From Flavobacteriaceae bacterium (lineage in GTDB: Bacteria; Bacteroidota; Bacteroidia; Flavobacteriales; Flavobacteriaceae), in the NCBI GenBank assembly GCA_947443815.1, contig CANEXR010000146.1:1-7221 (forward strand): 7,221 nt of DNA. Reading direction: 5' to 3'. Of the stretch, positions 1 to 7,121 are shown one piece after another. Below the pieces are notes generated by a model. That model searched no databases. It was not told where the DNA came from and saw nothing but the letters and a program-made list of their open reading frames with translations. Within the stretch, counting starts at the first letter, position 1. The number at the start of each line of letters is the position of its first letter. The position numbers and the translations under genes were made by a program.

Positions 1-887
1 ATAAAGAAACCAAAAAAGCAAAAGGCGTAATGGTTATTGATGCTGAAACCAATGAAACGATGGAGTTTTATGCTAAAATCGTTTTTGTGAATGGCTCAAC
101 ATTAGGTTCAACCTTTGTATTATTAAACTCTACATCAGAAGCACATCCTACTGGTTTAGGAAATGGAAGCGGGCAATTAGGTCACAATTTAATGGACCAC
201 CATTTCCGTTGTGGAGCCGAAGGAAGCGCAGAAGGTTTTGAAGATAAATACACTTACGGAAGAAGAGCAAATGGAATTTATATTCCAAGATATCAAAACG
301 TAGGGAATGATAAAAGGGATTATTTACGTGGTTTTGGTTATCAAGGTGGAGCTAGTAGAGGATTATGGCATAAGGAAGTAGCTGAACTTGCTTTTGGAGG
401 AGATTTCAAAGATACAATGTCACTTCCTGCTGACTCTTGGAGTATGGGATTAGGCGGTTTTGGTGAAATGTTACCGTATTATGAAAATAAAGTTTACATT
501 GATCATACCAAAAAAGACAAATGGGGACAACCAGTTTTGGCTATTGATTGTGAATACAAAGAGAATGAAGCAAAAATGAGGGAAGACATGATGAATGACG
601 CTGCCGAAATGCTTGAAGCTGCGGGTATGAAAAATGTAAAAACCTATGATAATGACTGTTATCCAGGGATGGCAATTCATGAAATGGGTACTGCTCGAAT
701 GGGTAATGATCCTAAAACTTCGGTTTTAAACAAGTGGAATCAAATGCATGAAGTAAACAATGTATTTGTAACCGATGGTTCGTGCATGCCTTCTATTGCT
801 TGTCAAAATCCATCATTAACATTTATGGCTTTAACAGCACGTGCTTGTGATTATGCCGTTAAAGAATTGAAGAAAAAAAATATTTAG
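1..887 (+). CDS. GMC-family FAD oxidoreductase, C-terminal part (probable glucoside 3-dehydrogenase large subunit)
   Basis: This is the 3' part of a gene truncated by the left window edge. The frame is open from base 3, and the ATG at 30 lies inside the protein, so it is not the start. About 294 residues are visible, roughly half of the usual 550-570. The segment VNGSTLGSTFVLLNS (about 93-137) is the end of the FAD domain, and GQLGHNLMDHH (about 171-203) is a typical GMC motif. The C-terminal GMC domain carries HEMGTARMG with the probable catalytic His at 678-680, then CQNPSLTFMALTARA with the second active-site residue Asn at 807-809. Family members of this type oxidise the C3 hydroxyl of glucosides (ThuB/LacA-like glucoside 3-dehydrogenases) or polyols, usually in the periplasm with a small Tat-bearing subunit and a cytochrome c acceptor. 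The cytochrome c three genes downstream supports this. The sugar specificity cannot be read from the sequence, and another GMC sugar/alcohol dehydrogenase is possible. Confidence 0.9.
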   Translation, partial: KETKKAKGVMVIDAETNETMEFYAKIVFVNGSTLGSTFVLLNSTSEAHPTGLGNGSGQLGHNLMDHHFRCGAEGSAEGFEDKYTYGRRANGIYIPRYQNVGNDKRDYLRGFGYQGGASRGLWHKEVAELAFGGDFKDTMSLPADSWSMGLGGFGEMLPYYENKVYIDHTKKDKWGQPVLAIDCEYKENEAKMREDMMNDAAEMLEAAGMKNVKTYDNDCYPGMAIHEMGTARMGNDPKTSVLNKWNQMHEVNNVFVTDGSCMPSIACQNPSLTFMALTARACDYAVKELKKKNI

Positions 888-896
888 GTTCATATT

Positions 897-2057
897 ATGA
901 GAAAATTAAGAATGGGAATGGTTGGCGGTGGCCAAGATGCTTTTATAGGTGCAATACATCGTTTAGCAGCTAATATGGACGGTCTTATTGAATTAAGCTG
1001 TGGTGCATTAAGCATTAATCCTGAAATTGCCTTAGCCTCTGGTAAAGCATTGTTTTTGCCGGAATCAAGAACCTATTTGACTTATGAACAAATGATCAAA
1101 GCCGAAGCAGCATTGCCTGCAGAGGAACGCATTGATTTTGTAACTATAGTAACCCCTAATTTTGCCCATTTTGCTCCTGCAATGATGGCTTTGGATTACG
1201 GTTTTAATGTTGTTATTGAAAAACCAATTACTTTTTCACTGGAAGAAGCTAAACTTTTGGAACAAAAATTAAAAGAAACAGGATTAACACTTTGTTTGAC
1301 ACATACCTATTCGGGTTATCCGATGGTAAAACAAGCTAAAGCAATGGTTCGTGAAGGTAAATTAGGAAAAATTCGTAAAGTTTGGGTAGAATATCCGCAA
1401 GGTTGGTTGAGCAAACTATCCGAAAGAGAAGGAAATGCTCAAGCTGCATGGCGAACAGATCCTAAAAAATCTGGAAAAAGCTCTGTAATGGGTGATATTG
1501 GAACGCATGCCGCCCATTTAGCAGAATACATTACAGGTTCCAAAATCACAGAGGTGTGTGCCGAATTGAATACTTTAGTTGAAGGCCGAGTTATGGATGA
1601 TGATGGTGCCGTATTATTAAAATTTGATAATGGCTCCAAAGGTGTTTTAATGGCCTCACAAGTTGCAGCTGGTGAAGAAAATGCATTGCGAATTAGAGTT
1701 TATGGTGAAAAAGGAGGTATCGAATGGTTGCAACATGATCCAAATACACTAGTTGTTAAATGGTTAGAAGAGCCAATACAAATTTTAAGAGCGGGTTCTA
1801 ATTATGCTCATTTATCGTCATTTGCTACTCATAATTGCAGAACTCCAGGCGGGCATCCAGAGGGATATTTAGAAGCATTTGCCAATATATATCGCAATTT
1901 TGCGTTAACTTTAGGTTGCAAATTAGATGGTAAAGAACCAACTCCGGAAATGTTAGACTTCCCTTCAATAGAAGACGGCTTAAGAGGTATGGCATTTATA
2001 GATAACGTAGTTGCTTCTTCACAGTCTGATAAAAAATGGACTCCTTACGTTTTATAA
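897..2057 (+). CDS. Cytosolic Gfo/Idh/MocA-family NAD(P)-dependent oxidoreductase
   Basis: This 386-residue protein belongs to the Gfo/Idh/MocA family. It has no signal peptide and is therefore cytosolic. The Rossmann dinucleotide-binding loop is at the N-terminus (MGMVGGGQDAF, residues 6-16). TPNFAH (86-91) is the usual end of a Rossmann strand, and the family signature EKP is at 108-110, with Lys109 the expected catalytic lysine. The C-terminal alpha/beta domain contains GDIGTH (199-204), with His204 at the usual active-site position. The gene starts 9 bases after the GMC stop, and no Shine-Dalgarno sequence is present. Relatives include E. coli YcjS (glucoside 3-dehydrogenase) and DgpA of the gut C-glycoside pathway, both acting at C3 of a sugar ring. 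A likely role is reduction of an imported 3-keto sugar, or interconversion of glycoside and 3-keto-glycoside. The family is certain; the substrate is inferred from neighbours, and inositol or other polyol dehydrogenase activity is an alternative. Confidence 0.9.
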   Translation: MRKLRMGMVGGGQDAFIGAIHRLAANMDGLIELSCGALSINPEIALASGKALFLPESRTYLTYEQMIKAEAALPAEERIDFVTIVTPNFAHFAPAMMALDYGFNVVIEKPITFSLEEAKLLEQKLKETGLTLCLTHTYSGYPMVKQAKAMVREGKLGKIRKVWVEYPQGWLSKLSEREGNAQAAWRTDPKKSGKSSVMGDIGTHAAHLAEYITGSKITEVCAELNTLVEGRVMDDDGAVLLKFDNGSKGVLMASQVAAGEENALRIRVYGEKGGIEWLQHDPNTLVVKWLEEPIQILRAGSNYAHLSSFATHNCRTPGGHPEGYLEAFANIYRNFALTLGCKLDGKEPTPEMLDFPSIEDGLRGMAFIDNVVASSQSDKKWTPYVL

Positions 2058-2093
2058 TAGCATTAAAATTCTAAAAGTTTAGATAAAAATAGT

Positions 2094-3146
2094 ATGACAA
2101 CAATACAAGGACCAGCGGTCTTTTTGGCTCAATTCATAAGCGACAAAGCACCATTTAATTCTTTAGATGGAATTTGTAAATGGGCAGCAGATTTAGGTTT
2201 TAACGGAATTCAAATGCCAACATTAGATTCCCGTTTTATCGATTTGCAGAAAGCAGCCGAAAGCAAAACTTATGCAGATGAATTGTCTGGCAAAATGGCT
2301 TCTTACGGCTTGCAAATTACTGAATTATCAACTCATTTACAAGGTCAGTTGGTAGCGGTTCATCCCGCTTATGATGATTTTTTTGACGGATTTGCTCCCG
2401 CTAATTTGCGAGGAAATCCAAAAGCCAGACAAGAATGGGCTGTGCAACAATTAAAATATGCTGCTAAAGCTTCACAAAATTTAGGTTTAAATGCGCATGC
2501 TACTTTTAGTGGTTCCTTACTTTGGCAATATTTTCATCCTTGGCCACAGCGACCTCCAGGTCTAATCGAGGAAGGATTTGCTGAATTAGCTAAAAGATGG
2601 TTGCCAATTTTAAATGAGTTTGACCATAATGGCGTCGATGTTTGTTACGAAATTCATCCCGGCGAAGATTTATTTGATGGGGAAACCTATGAAATGTTTT
2701 TGAAAGCAGTAAACAATCACTCAAGAGCTTGTCTTTTATATGACCCTTCGCATTTTGTTTTACAGCAACTAGATTACATTCAGTACATTGATTTTTATCA
2801 TGAGCGAATTAAAGCGTTTCATGTAAAAGATGCCGAATTTAATCCAACTGGAAAACAAGGAACTTTTGGAGGATATCAAAGTTGGGCAAATCGTGCAGGA
2901 CGTTATCGTTCACCTGGTGATGGACAGATTGATTTTAAAACTATTTTCAGTAAATTAGCGCAGTATGATTATAAAGGCTGGGCAGTTATGGAATGGGAAT
3001 GCTGTATTAAGAACCAAGAAGATGGTGCTCGTGAAGGTGCCCAATTTATAAAAAATCATATTATAAAAGTAACTGACAAAGCATTTGATGATTTTGCTGC
3101 AGTAGAAACAAATCAAGAATTAAACAGAAAAAATTTAGGACTTTAA
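2094..3146 (+). CDS. TIM-barrel sugar isomerase/epimerase-like protein (AP_endonuc_2 fold)
   Basis: This 350-residue protein has no export signal and belongs to the xylose-isomerase-like TIM-barrel family (PF01261). The expected metal ligands fall at strand ends: Glu186 in YEIHPGE, Asp217 in YDPSH with His220 beside it, His243 in FHVKDAE, and Glu300 in VMEWE. The segment YRSPGDGQIDF (271-281) is the conserved loop before the last strands. All ligands are intact, so an active divalent-metal enzyme is expected. Family members isomerise or epimerise sugars through enediolate chemistry. In several systems they partner a Gfo/Idh 3-dehydrogenase, as with E. coli YcjR (3-keto-sugar 4-epimerase) and DgpB/C (C-glycoside cleavage). 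The adjacent Gfo/Idh gene, 36 bases upstream, suggests the same kind of partnership here. The reaction could be isomerisation, epimerisation or beta-elimination of a 3-keto sugar, and the sequence does not decide. A true sugar-phosphate substrate is less likely, since no kinase is nearby in the window. Confidence 0.88.
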   Translation: MTTIQGPAVFLAQFISDKAPFNSLDGICKWAADLGFNGIQMPTLDSRFIDLQKAAESKTYADELSGKMASYGLQITELSTHLQGQLVAVHPAYDDFFDGFAPANLRGNPKARQEWAVQQLKYAAKASQNLGLNAHATFSGSLLWQYFHPWPQRPPGLIEEGFAELAKRWLPILNEFDHNGVDVCYEIHPGEDLFDGETYEMFLKAVNNHSRACLLYDPSHFVLQQLDYIQYIDFYHERIKAFHVKDAEFNPTGKQGTFGGYQSWANRAGRYRSPGDGQIDFKTIFSKLAQYDYKGWAVMEWECCIKNQEDGAREGAQFIKNHIIKVTDKAFDDFAAVETNQELNRKNLGL

Positions 3147-3157
3147 ATAATAAAAAA

Positions 3158-3523
3158 ATGAAATTTACTTACTTACTATTAGGCGTTGCTATGATTACGT
3201 TAACTTCTTTTTCTAAAGATAACACAGAAAAAAAATACATCAATAAAGCTGCTGTATTTTTTCAAACTTCAGATGGAGAGAAATTAATCTCTAAAATGGA
3301 TTGTATTGGATGTCATAAATTAGACAAAAAATTAATTGGTCCCGCCTATTTAGATATTGCAAAAAAGTATGCTCTAAATGACAAAAACATTAATTATCTG
3401 TCTGCAAAAATAATTAAAGGAGGCTCTGGTGTTTGGGGAAGTATTCCTATGGCTGCACATTCGACTTTGAAAAAAGAGGACGCAAAGAGTATGGCAAAAT
3501 ACATATTGTCCTTAAAAAAATAA
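3158..3523 (+). CDS. Exported monohaem class I cytochrome c
   Basis: This 121-residue protein has an N-terminal hydrophobic export segment (KFTYLLLGVAMITLTSFS, residues 2-19). It has no lipobox Cys, so it is either cleaved and soluble in the periplasm or held by its N-terminus. The covalent haem site CIGCH is at residues 49-53, with His53 the proximal ligand. The following KLIGPAY (58-64) is the usual class I loop, and Met98 in SIPMAAH is the probable distal ligand. The C-terminal helix (about 104-120) is typical of small c551/c552-type proteins, and the length fits. The gene starts 11 bases after the TIM-barrel gene. The likely role is to accept electrons from the GMC dehydrogenase encoded upstream and deliver them to the terminal oxidase. 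That link comes from gene context and from known GMC/cytochrome c dehydrogenase complexes, not from this sequence alone. Confidence 0.93.
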   Translation: MKFTYLLLGVAMITLTSFSKDNTEKKYINKAAVFFQTSDGEKLISKMDCIGCHKLDKKLIGPAYLDIAKKYALNDKNINYLSAKIIKGGSGVWGSIPMAAHSTLKKEDAKSMAKYILSLKK

Positions 3524-3593
3524 AGATTATTATAATTAAAAAATGTGATTCTCTAACACTTTTGCAACAATAAATAATTTCATCAAAGCGTAA

Positions 3594-5048
3594 ATGAAAA
3601 AAGAAGAAGAAAATAAGAGTACTAATAATCGTCGTGATTTCATAAAAACTAGTGCTATTGCAGCTGCCGCATTTATGATTGTTCCACGACATGTTTTAGG
3701 AAGAGGATTTGTAGCGCCAAGTGATCGTTTATTGATTGCCAGTATTGGTGTTGGAGGAAAAGGAAAATCAGATATTTATAATTTTGACAAAAGCGGAAAA
3801 GCAGATATTGCTTTTTTATGTGATGTTGATACCCGAAGAGCTGCTGATAGTGTGAAAGCTTTTCCAAAAGCCAAATATTACAAAGATTGGCGCGAAATGC
3901 TGGATAAAGAACATAAAAATTTCGATGCCGTTTCAGTGTCAACACCTGATCATAATCATGCGATTCAAGCATTGGCAGCCATGCAATTAGGAAAACATGT
4001 ATATGTTCAAAAACCTATGGCGCATGATATTTATGAAGCACGAATTTTGACTCAAGCTGCTAAAAAATACAAAGTAGTTACTCAAATGGGAAATCAAGGT
4101 GCCTCAAATGATGGTACTAGAATAATGAAAGAGTGGTACGATGCAGGTTTGATTGGTGATGTTCATACCATTCATGCTTGGACTGACAGGCCAGTTTGGC
4201 CACAAGGAATTCCTTGGTCTACAAATAAAGCTGAAATTCCTGCAGAGTTAGATTGGGATTTATGGTTGGGAACAGCTCCAAAAAAAGACTATGTGAATAA
4301 ATTAGTGCCATTCAATTGGCGCGGATGGTGGGATTATGGAACAGGTGCTTTAGGAGATATGGGTTGCCATTTATTGGAAGCTCCTTTTGGAGTATTGAAC
4401 TTAAAATACGCTAAAGATGTACAATGTAGTGTTGGATCTGTTTATGTTGATGAATTTAAAAGAGGTTATTTTCCTGAAAGTTGCCCTCCCTCAAGTCATG
4501 TAACACTTACTTTTCCAAAAACAGAAAAAACAAATGGTGACGTAACGGTTCATTGGATGGACGGTGGTATTCAACCTGAAAGACCTTCTGAACTAGCTCC
4601 AAATGAAATTTTTGGGGATGGTGGTAACGGAACATTATTTACAGGTACAAAAGGTAAAATGATGTGTGATACTTATGGATTAAATCCACGTTTACTTCCA
4701 TTAAGTCGAAATGAAAACCTTAAAATAGCACAAAAATATGCCAGAGTAACGGGCGGCTCAGATGGACATTATAAACAATGGATTGAAGGCGCTATAGCTG
4801 GTTATGGAAAACAAGAATTAAGTTCTCCTTTTGAAATAGCAGGTCCTTTGACGGAAGCATTATTAATGGCAAATCTTGCTATTAGAGGATATGATGTGAT
4901 CCGAGAAGAACTTGGCGAAGAAGTTTATCCTGGTCGTTCTGCAAAATTGTTGTGGGATAATGAGGCTATGAAAATCACTAATTTTGACGAAGTAAATCAA
5001 TTTATAAAAAGAGATTACCGTGAAGGTTGGAAAAATTTGACTTTATAA
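3594..5048 (+). CDS. Tat-exported Gfo/Idh/MocA-family oxidoreductase
   Basis: This 484-residue protein opens with a twin-arginine signal: Arg13-Arg14 in NRRDFIK, then the hydrophobic stretch TSAIAAAAFMIVP (19-31). The folded, cofactor-loaded protein is thus probably exported to the periplasm. The Rossmann domain follows with IGVGGKG (51-57), CDVD (76-79), and STPDHNHA (116-123). VQKP (138-141) replaces the common EKP, keeping Lys140. The segment DLWLGTAP (222-229), the Trp-rich stretch FNWRGWWDYGTGALGD (240-255) and GCH with His259 mark the second domain of the long Gfo/Idh subfamily that is common in Bacteroidota and Planctomycetes. GH109 alpha-N-acetylgalactosaminidases have the same architecture and use bound NAD for an oxidation-elimination-reduction cycle. 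Glycoside cleavage or redox at C3 through a tightly held nicotinamide is therefore plausible. The gene follows the largest gap in the operon (70 bases). Substrate unknown. Confidence 0.9.
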   Translation: MKKEEENKSTNNRRDFIKTSAIAAAAFMIVPRHVLGRGFVAPSDRLLIASIGVGGKGKSDIYNFDKSGKADIAFLCDVDTRRAADSVKAFPKAKYYKDWREMLDKEHKNFDAVSVSTPDHNHAIQALAAMQLGKHVYVQKPMAHDIYEARILTQAAKKYKVVTQMGNQGASNDGTRIMKEWYDAGLIGDVHTIHAWTDRPVWPQGIPWSTNKAEIPAELDWDLWLGTAPKKDYVNKLVPFNWRGWWDYGTGALGDMGCHLLEAPFGVLNLKYAKDVQCSVGSVYVDEFKRGYFPESCPPSSHVTLTFPKTEKTNGDVTVHWMDGGIQPERPSELAPNEIFGDGGNGTLFTGTKGKMMCDTYGLNPRLLPLSRNENLKIAQKYARVTGGSDGHYKQWIEGAIAGYGKQELSSPFEIAGPLTEALLMANLAIRGYDVIREELGEEVYPGRSAKLLWDNEAMKITNFDEVNQFIKRDYREGWKNLTL

Positions 5049-5083
5049 ATAATCAGTTGGCATTAAATTAAAAAAAATTAAAA

Positions 5084-5818
5084 ATGATTAAAAATATTGG
5101 TACTTCATTAATCCTTATGGTTATGATTCAAACCGCAAATGCACAAGCAATACTTCCAAAAGGATTTAAATTATTATTTGATGAGCAATCTACAACTGGT
5201 TGGCATTCATACGGCAAAACAACTGTTGGTTCGGCTTGGAAAGTTGAAGAAGGCGTTTTGCATTTTGATCCCGCTGCAGCAAAAGACGGACAAGGTGGAG
5301 ATTTAGTTACAGATAAAGAATACGAAAATTTTCATTTAAAATTAGAATGGAAAGTAGCTGCAAATTCAAACAGCGGAATTATTTTTTACATCAATGAAGA
5401 TTTAGCAAAATATAAAAACACTTACGAAACGGGTCTTGAAATGCAAGTATTAGACAATGACGGTCATCCTGATGGTAAAATTGAAAAACACAGAGCAGGT
5501 GATTTGTATGATTTAATTAAAAGTAGCTCAGAGCCAGTTAAACCTGTTGGAGAATGGAATTCTGTTGATATCGTTTGTAAATTCGGAAAATTGACCATGC
5601 TTCTTAATGGCGTAAAAGTAGTTGAAACAACACTTTGGGATGATAATTTTAAAACCTTAGTTGCAGGAAGTAAATTTGCTACTTGGCCAGGTTTTGCAGC
5701 ATTCAAAAAAGGTAAAATTGCATTACAAGACCACGGAGAAAATGTTTGGTACAGAAATATTATGATTAAAGAATGGAATTCAATGAAAATCACAACCGGT
5801 TGCGAAGCTGGAATGTAA
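5084..5818 (+). CDS. Secreted DUF1080 / 3-keto-disaccharide hydrolase family protein
   Basis: This 244-residue protein has a Sec signal peptide (hydrophobic core about residues 5-17, with likely cleavage after ANA at 18-20). The rest is one concanavalin-like jelly-roll domain of the PF06439 family (DUF1080, 3-keto-disaccharide hydrolase). Family hallmarks are FKLLFDEQSTTGWHSY (28-43), GGDLVT (71-76), the strand FHLKLEWKV (83-91), NSNSGIIFY (94-102), GLEMQVLDNDGHPDG (117-131), HRAGDLYDL (136-144), and the closing VWYRNIMIKEW. The family includes enzymes that cleave 3-keto-disaccharides. Here it would act in the periplasm on the product of the upstream GMC dehydrogenase, releasing a 3-keto sugar or its elimination product plus the aglycone. 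About a dozen residues, including a Cys, follow the domain end. Family assignment is firm. The catalytic role is inferred, because many DUF1080 proteins are uncharacterised and some may only bind glycans. Confidence 0.9.
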   Translation: MIKNIGTSLILMVMIQTANAQAILPKGFKLLFDEQSTTGWHSYGKTTVGSAWKVEEGVLHFDPAAAKDGQGGDLVTDKEYENFHLKLEWKVAANSNSGIIFYINEDLAKYKNTYETGLEMQVLDNDGHPDGKIEKHRAGDLYDLIKSSSEPVKPVGEWNSVDIVCKFGKLTMLLNGVKVVETTLWDDNFKTLVAGSKFATWPGFAAFKKGKIALQDHGENVWYRNIMIKEWNSMKITTGCEAGM

Positions 5819-5873
5819 CGGAAGCCGAATTATAAATACAATTAACTAACCAAAAAACCAAAACCAAAAACGA

Positions 5874-7112
5874 ATGAATACAACTATCCGACTTAAATTA
5901 TCTATAATGATGTTTCTGGAATTTTTTATCTGGGGAGCCTGGTTTGTAACACTAGGTACTTTCTTAGGTAATAATCTAAAGGCTACTGGTTCAGAAACTG
6001 CAGCAATTTTTTCAACTCAATCTTGGGGTGCTATAATAGCTCCTTTTATCATTGGTTTAATTGCAGATCGTTATTTTAATGCGGAAAAAATACTAGGTAT
6101 TTTACACTTAATCGGCGCTTTTTTAATGTATCAAATGTATCAATCAGAAGAAGTTGGAATGTTTTATACCTATGTTTTAAGTTATATGATTTTATATATG
6201 CCTACACTGGCTCTTGTCAATTCAGTTTCGTTTAATCAAATGAAAGATCCTGAAAAAGAATTTGCCAATATTAGAGTTTGGGGAACTATAGGATGGATTG
6301 TTGCTGGATTATCAATTAGTTTCATATTTCATTGGGATGCTACAGATTCAATTTCAGCAGGATTTCTTAAGAATACTTTTCTTTTAGCTGGTATTGCTGC
6401 TTTTGTTTTAGGAATTTTTAGTTTTACTCTACCTAAAACGCCTCCAAAAGTTAGTGATGAGAAAATTAAAATCGCTGATATTATTGGGCTTGATGCATTA
6501 AAGCTTTTGAAAGATAAAAATTTTGCGGTATTTTTCTTATCTTCTATCTTAATTTGTATACCATTAGCTTTTTATTATCAAAATGCTCACCCTTTTTTAA
6601 CTGAAGCTGGTGTTGAAAATCCAACTGGAAAAATGGCAATTGGGCAAATATCCGAAGCTTTATTTTTGTTATTAATTCCAGTATTTTTTACACGTTTTGG
6701 ATTTAAAAAAACCATTTTAGTTGGAATGCTTGCTTGGGCGATTCGGTATGTTTTATTTGCTTATGGCAATGGAGGTGATTTAAGTTTTATGCTTATATTA
6801 GGTATTGCTTTACACGGTATTTGTTATGATTTCTTTTTCGTGTCTGGGCAAATTTATACCAATTCAAAAGCAGGAGAAAAATACAAAAGCGCTGCTCAAG
6901 GATTAATAACTCTTGCTACCTACGGCGTTGGTATGTTAATTGGTTTTGCAGTTGCTGGTTGGATAACCGATAATTATAAAACTGTTGACGGAGCAATAAA
7001 CTGGGAAATGGTTTGGATTATTCCTGCCGGAATTGCATTAGCAGTTTTTGTCATTTTTGCTTTGTTATTCAATGAAAAAAAGGAAATAAAAGAAGTAAAT
7101 TCAGCTATTTAA
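5874..7112 (+). CDS. MFS permease, nucleoside:H+ symporter (NupG/XapB-like) family
   Basis: This 412-residue, very hydrophobic inner-membrane protein has about 12 predicted membrane helices, close to the roughly 418 residues of E. coli NupG. The first helix holds FFIWGAWFVTLGTFL (17-31), the signature of the nucleoside:H+ symporter family (PF03825). GLIADRYF (61-68) is the MFS motif-A loop between helices 2 and 3, and RVWGTIGW (134-141) is another family hallmark. A charged cytoplasmic loop lies near the middle (about residues 188-205), and the C-terminus is a short charged tail. Although the family is named for nucleosides, Bacteroidota copies often sit in sugar-catabolic clusters. Here the neighbours are oxidoreductases and a glycoside-cleaving family with no nucleoside gene, so import of a sugar or 3-keto sugar by proton symport is more likely. 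The start follows an A/C-rich leader without a Shine-Dalgarno sequence. The substrate is inference. Confidence 0.88.
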   Translation: MNTTIRLKLSIMMFLEFFIWGAWFVTLGTFLGNNLKATGSETAAIFSTQSWGAIIAPFIIGLIADRYFNAEKILGILHLIGAFLMYQMYQSEEVGMFYTYVLSYMILYMPTLALVNSVSFNQMKDPEKEFANIRVWGTIGWIVAGLSISFIFHWDATDSISAGFLKNTFLLAGIAAFVLGIFSFTLPKTPPKVSDEKIKIADIIGLDALKLLKDKNFAVFFLSSILICIPLAFYYQNAHPFLTEAGVENPTGKMAIGQISEALFLLLIPVFFTRFGFKKTILVGMLAWAIRYVLFAYGNGGDLSFMLILGIALHGICYDFFFVSGQIYTNSKAGEKYKSAAQGLITLATYGVGMLIGFAVAGWITDNYKTVDGAINWEMVWIIPAGIALAVFVIFALLFNEKKEIKEVNSAI

Positions 7113-7121
7113 AAATAAAAA

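Noticed and set aside
30..32. ATG at base 30 as the start of the GMC gene
   Set aside because: The frame is open upstream to the window edge, and the protein from this ATG would lack the FAD-binding N-terminal half, so this is an internal Met.
471..680. Minus-strand open frame within the GMC gene
   Set aside because: It lies wholly inside a strongly supported GMC coding region, is rich in residues expected from antisense AT-rich codons, and has no family motif.
1439..1639. Minus-strand open frame within the first Gfo/Idh gene
   Set aside because: It overlaps the GDIGTH-containing domain of a clear gene and resembles no known protein.
2074..2085. Short inverted repeat CTAAA-AG-TTTAG between the first Gfo/Idh and TIM-barrel genes
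   Set aside because: Five AT-rich base pairs with a two-base centre cannot form a stable hairpin, and there is no supporting operator or terminator context.
3447..3972. Two minus-strand open frames across the cytochrome/Gfo-Idh junction
   Set aside because: They are antisense to the cytochrome end and the Tat signal/Rossmann region; their low-complexity hydrophobic runs come from antisense of Lys/Glu-rich codons.
5464..5793. Minus-strand open frame inside the DUF1080 gene
   Set aside because: It is antisense to conserved DUF1080 motifs and shows no recognisable domain.
5793..5802. Perfect 10-base palindrome CAACCGGTTG near the end of the DUF1080 gene
   Set aside because: Several palindromes of this length are expected by chance in 7 kb. 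It lies in coding sequence and is not followed by a T-run, so it is not a terminator.
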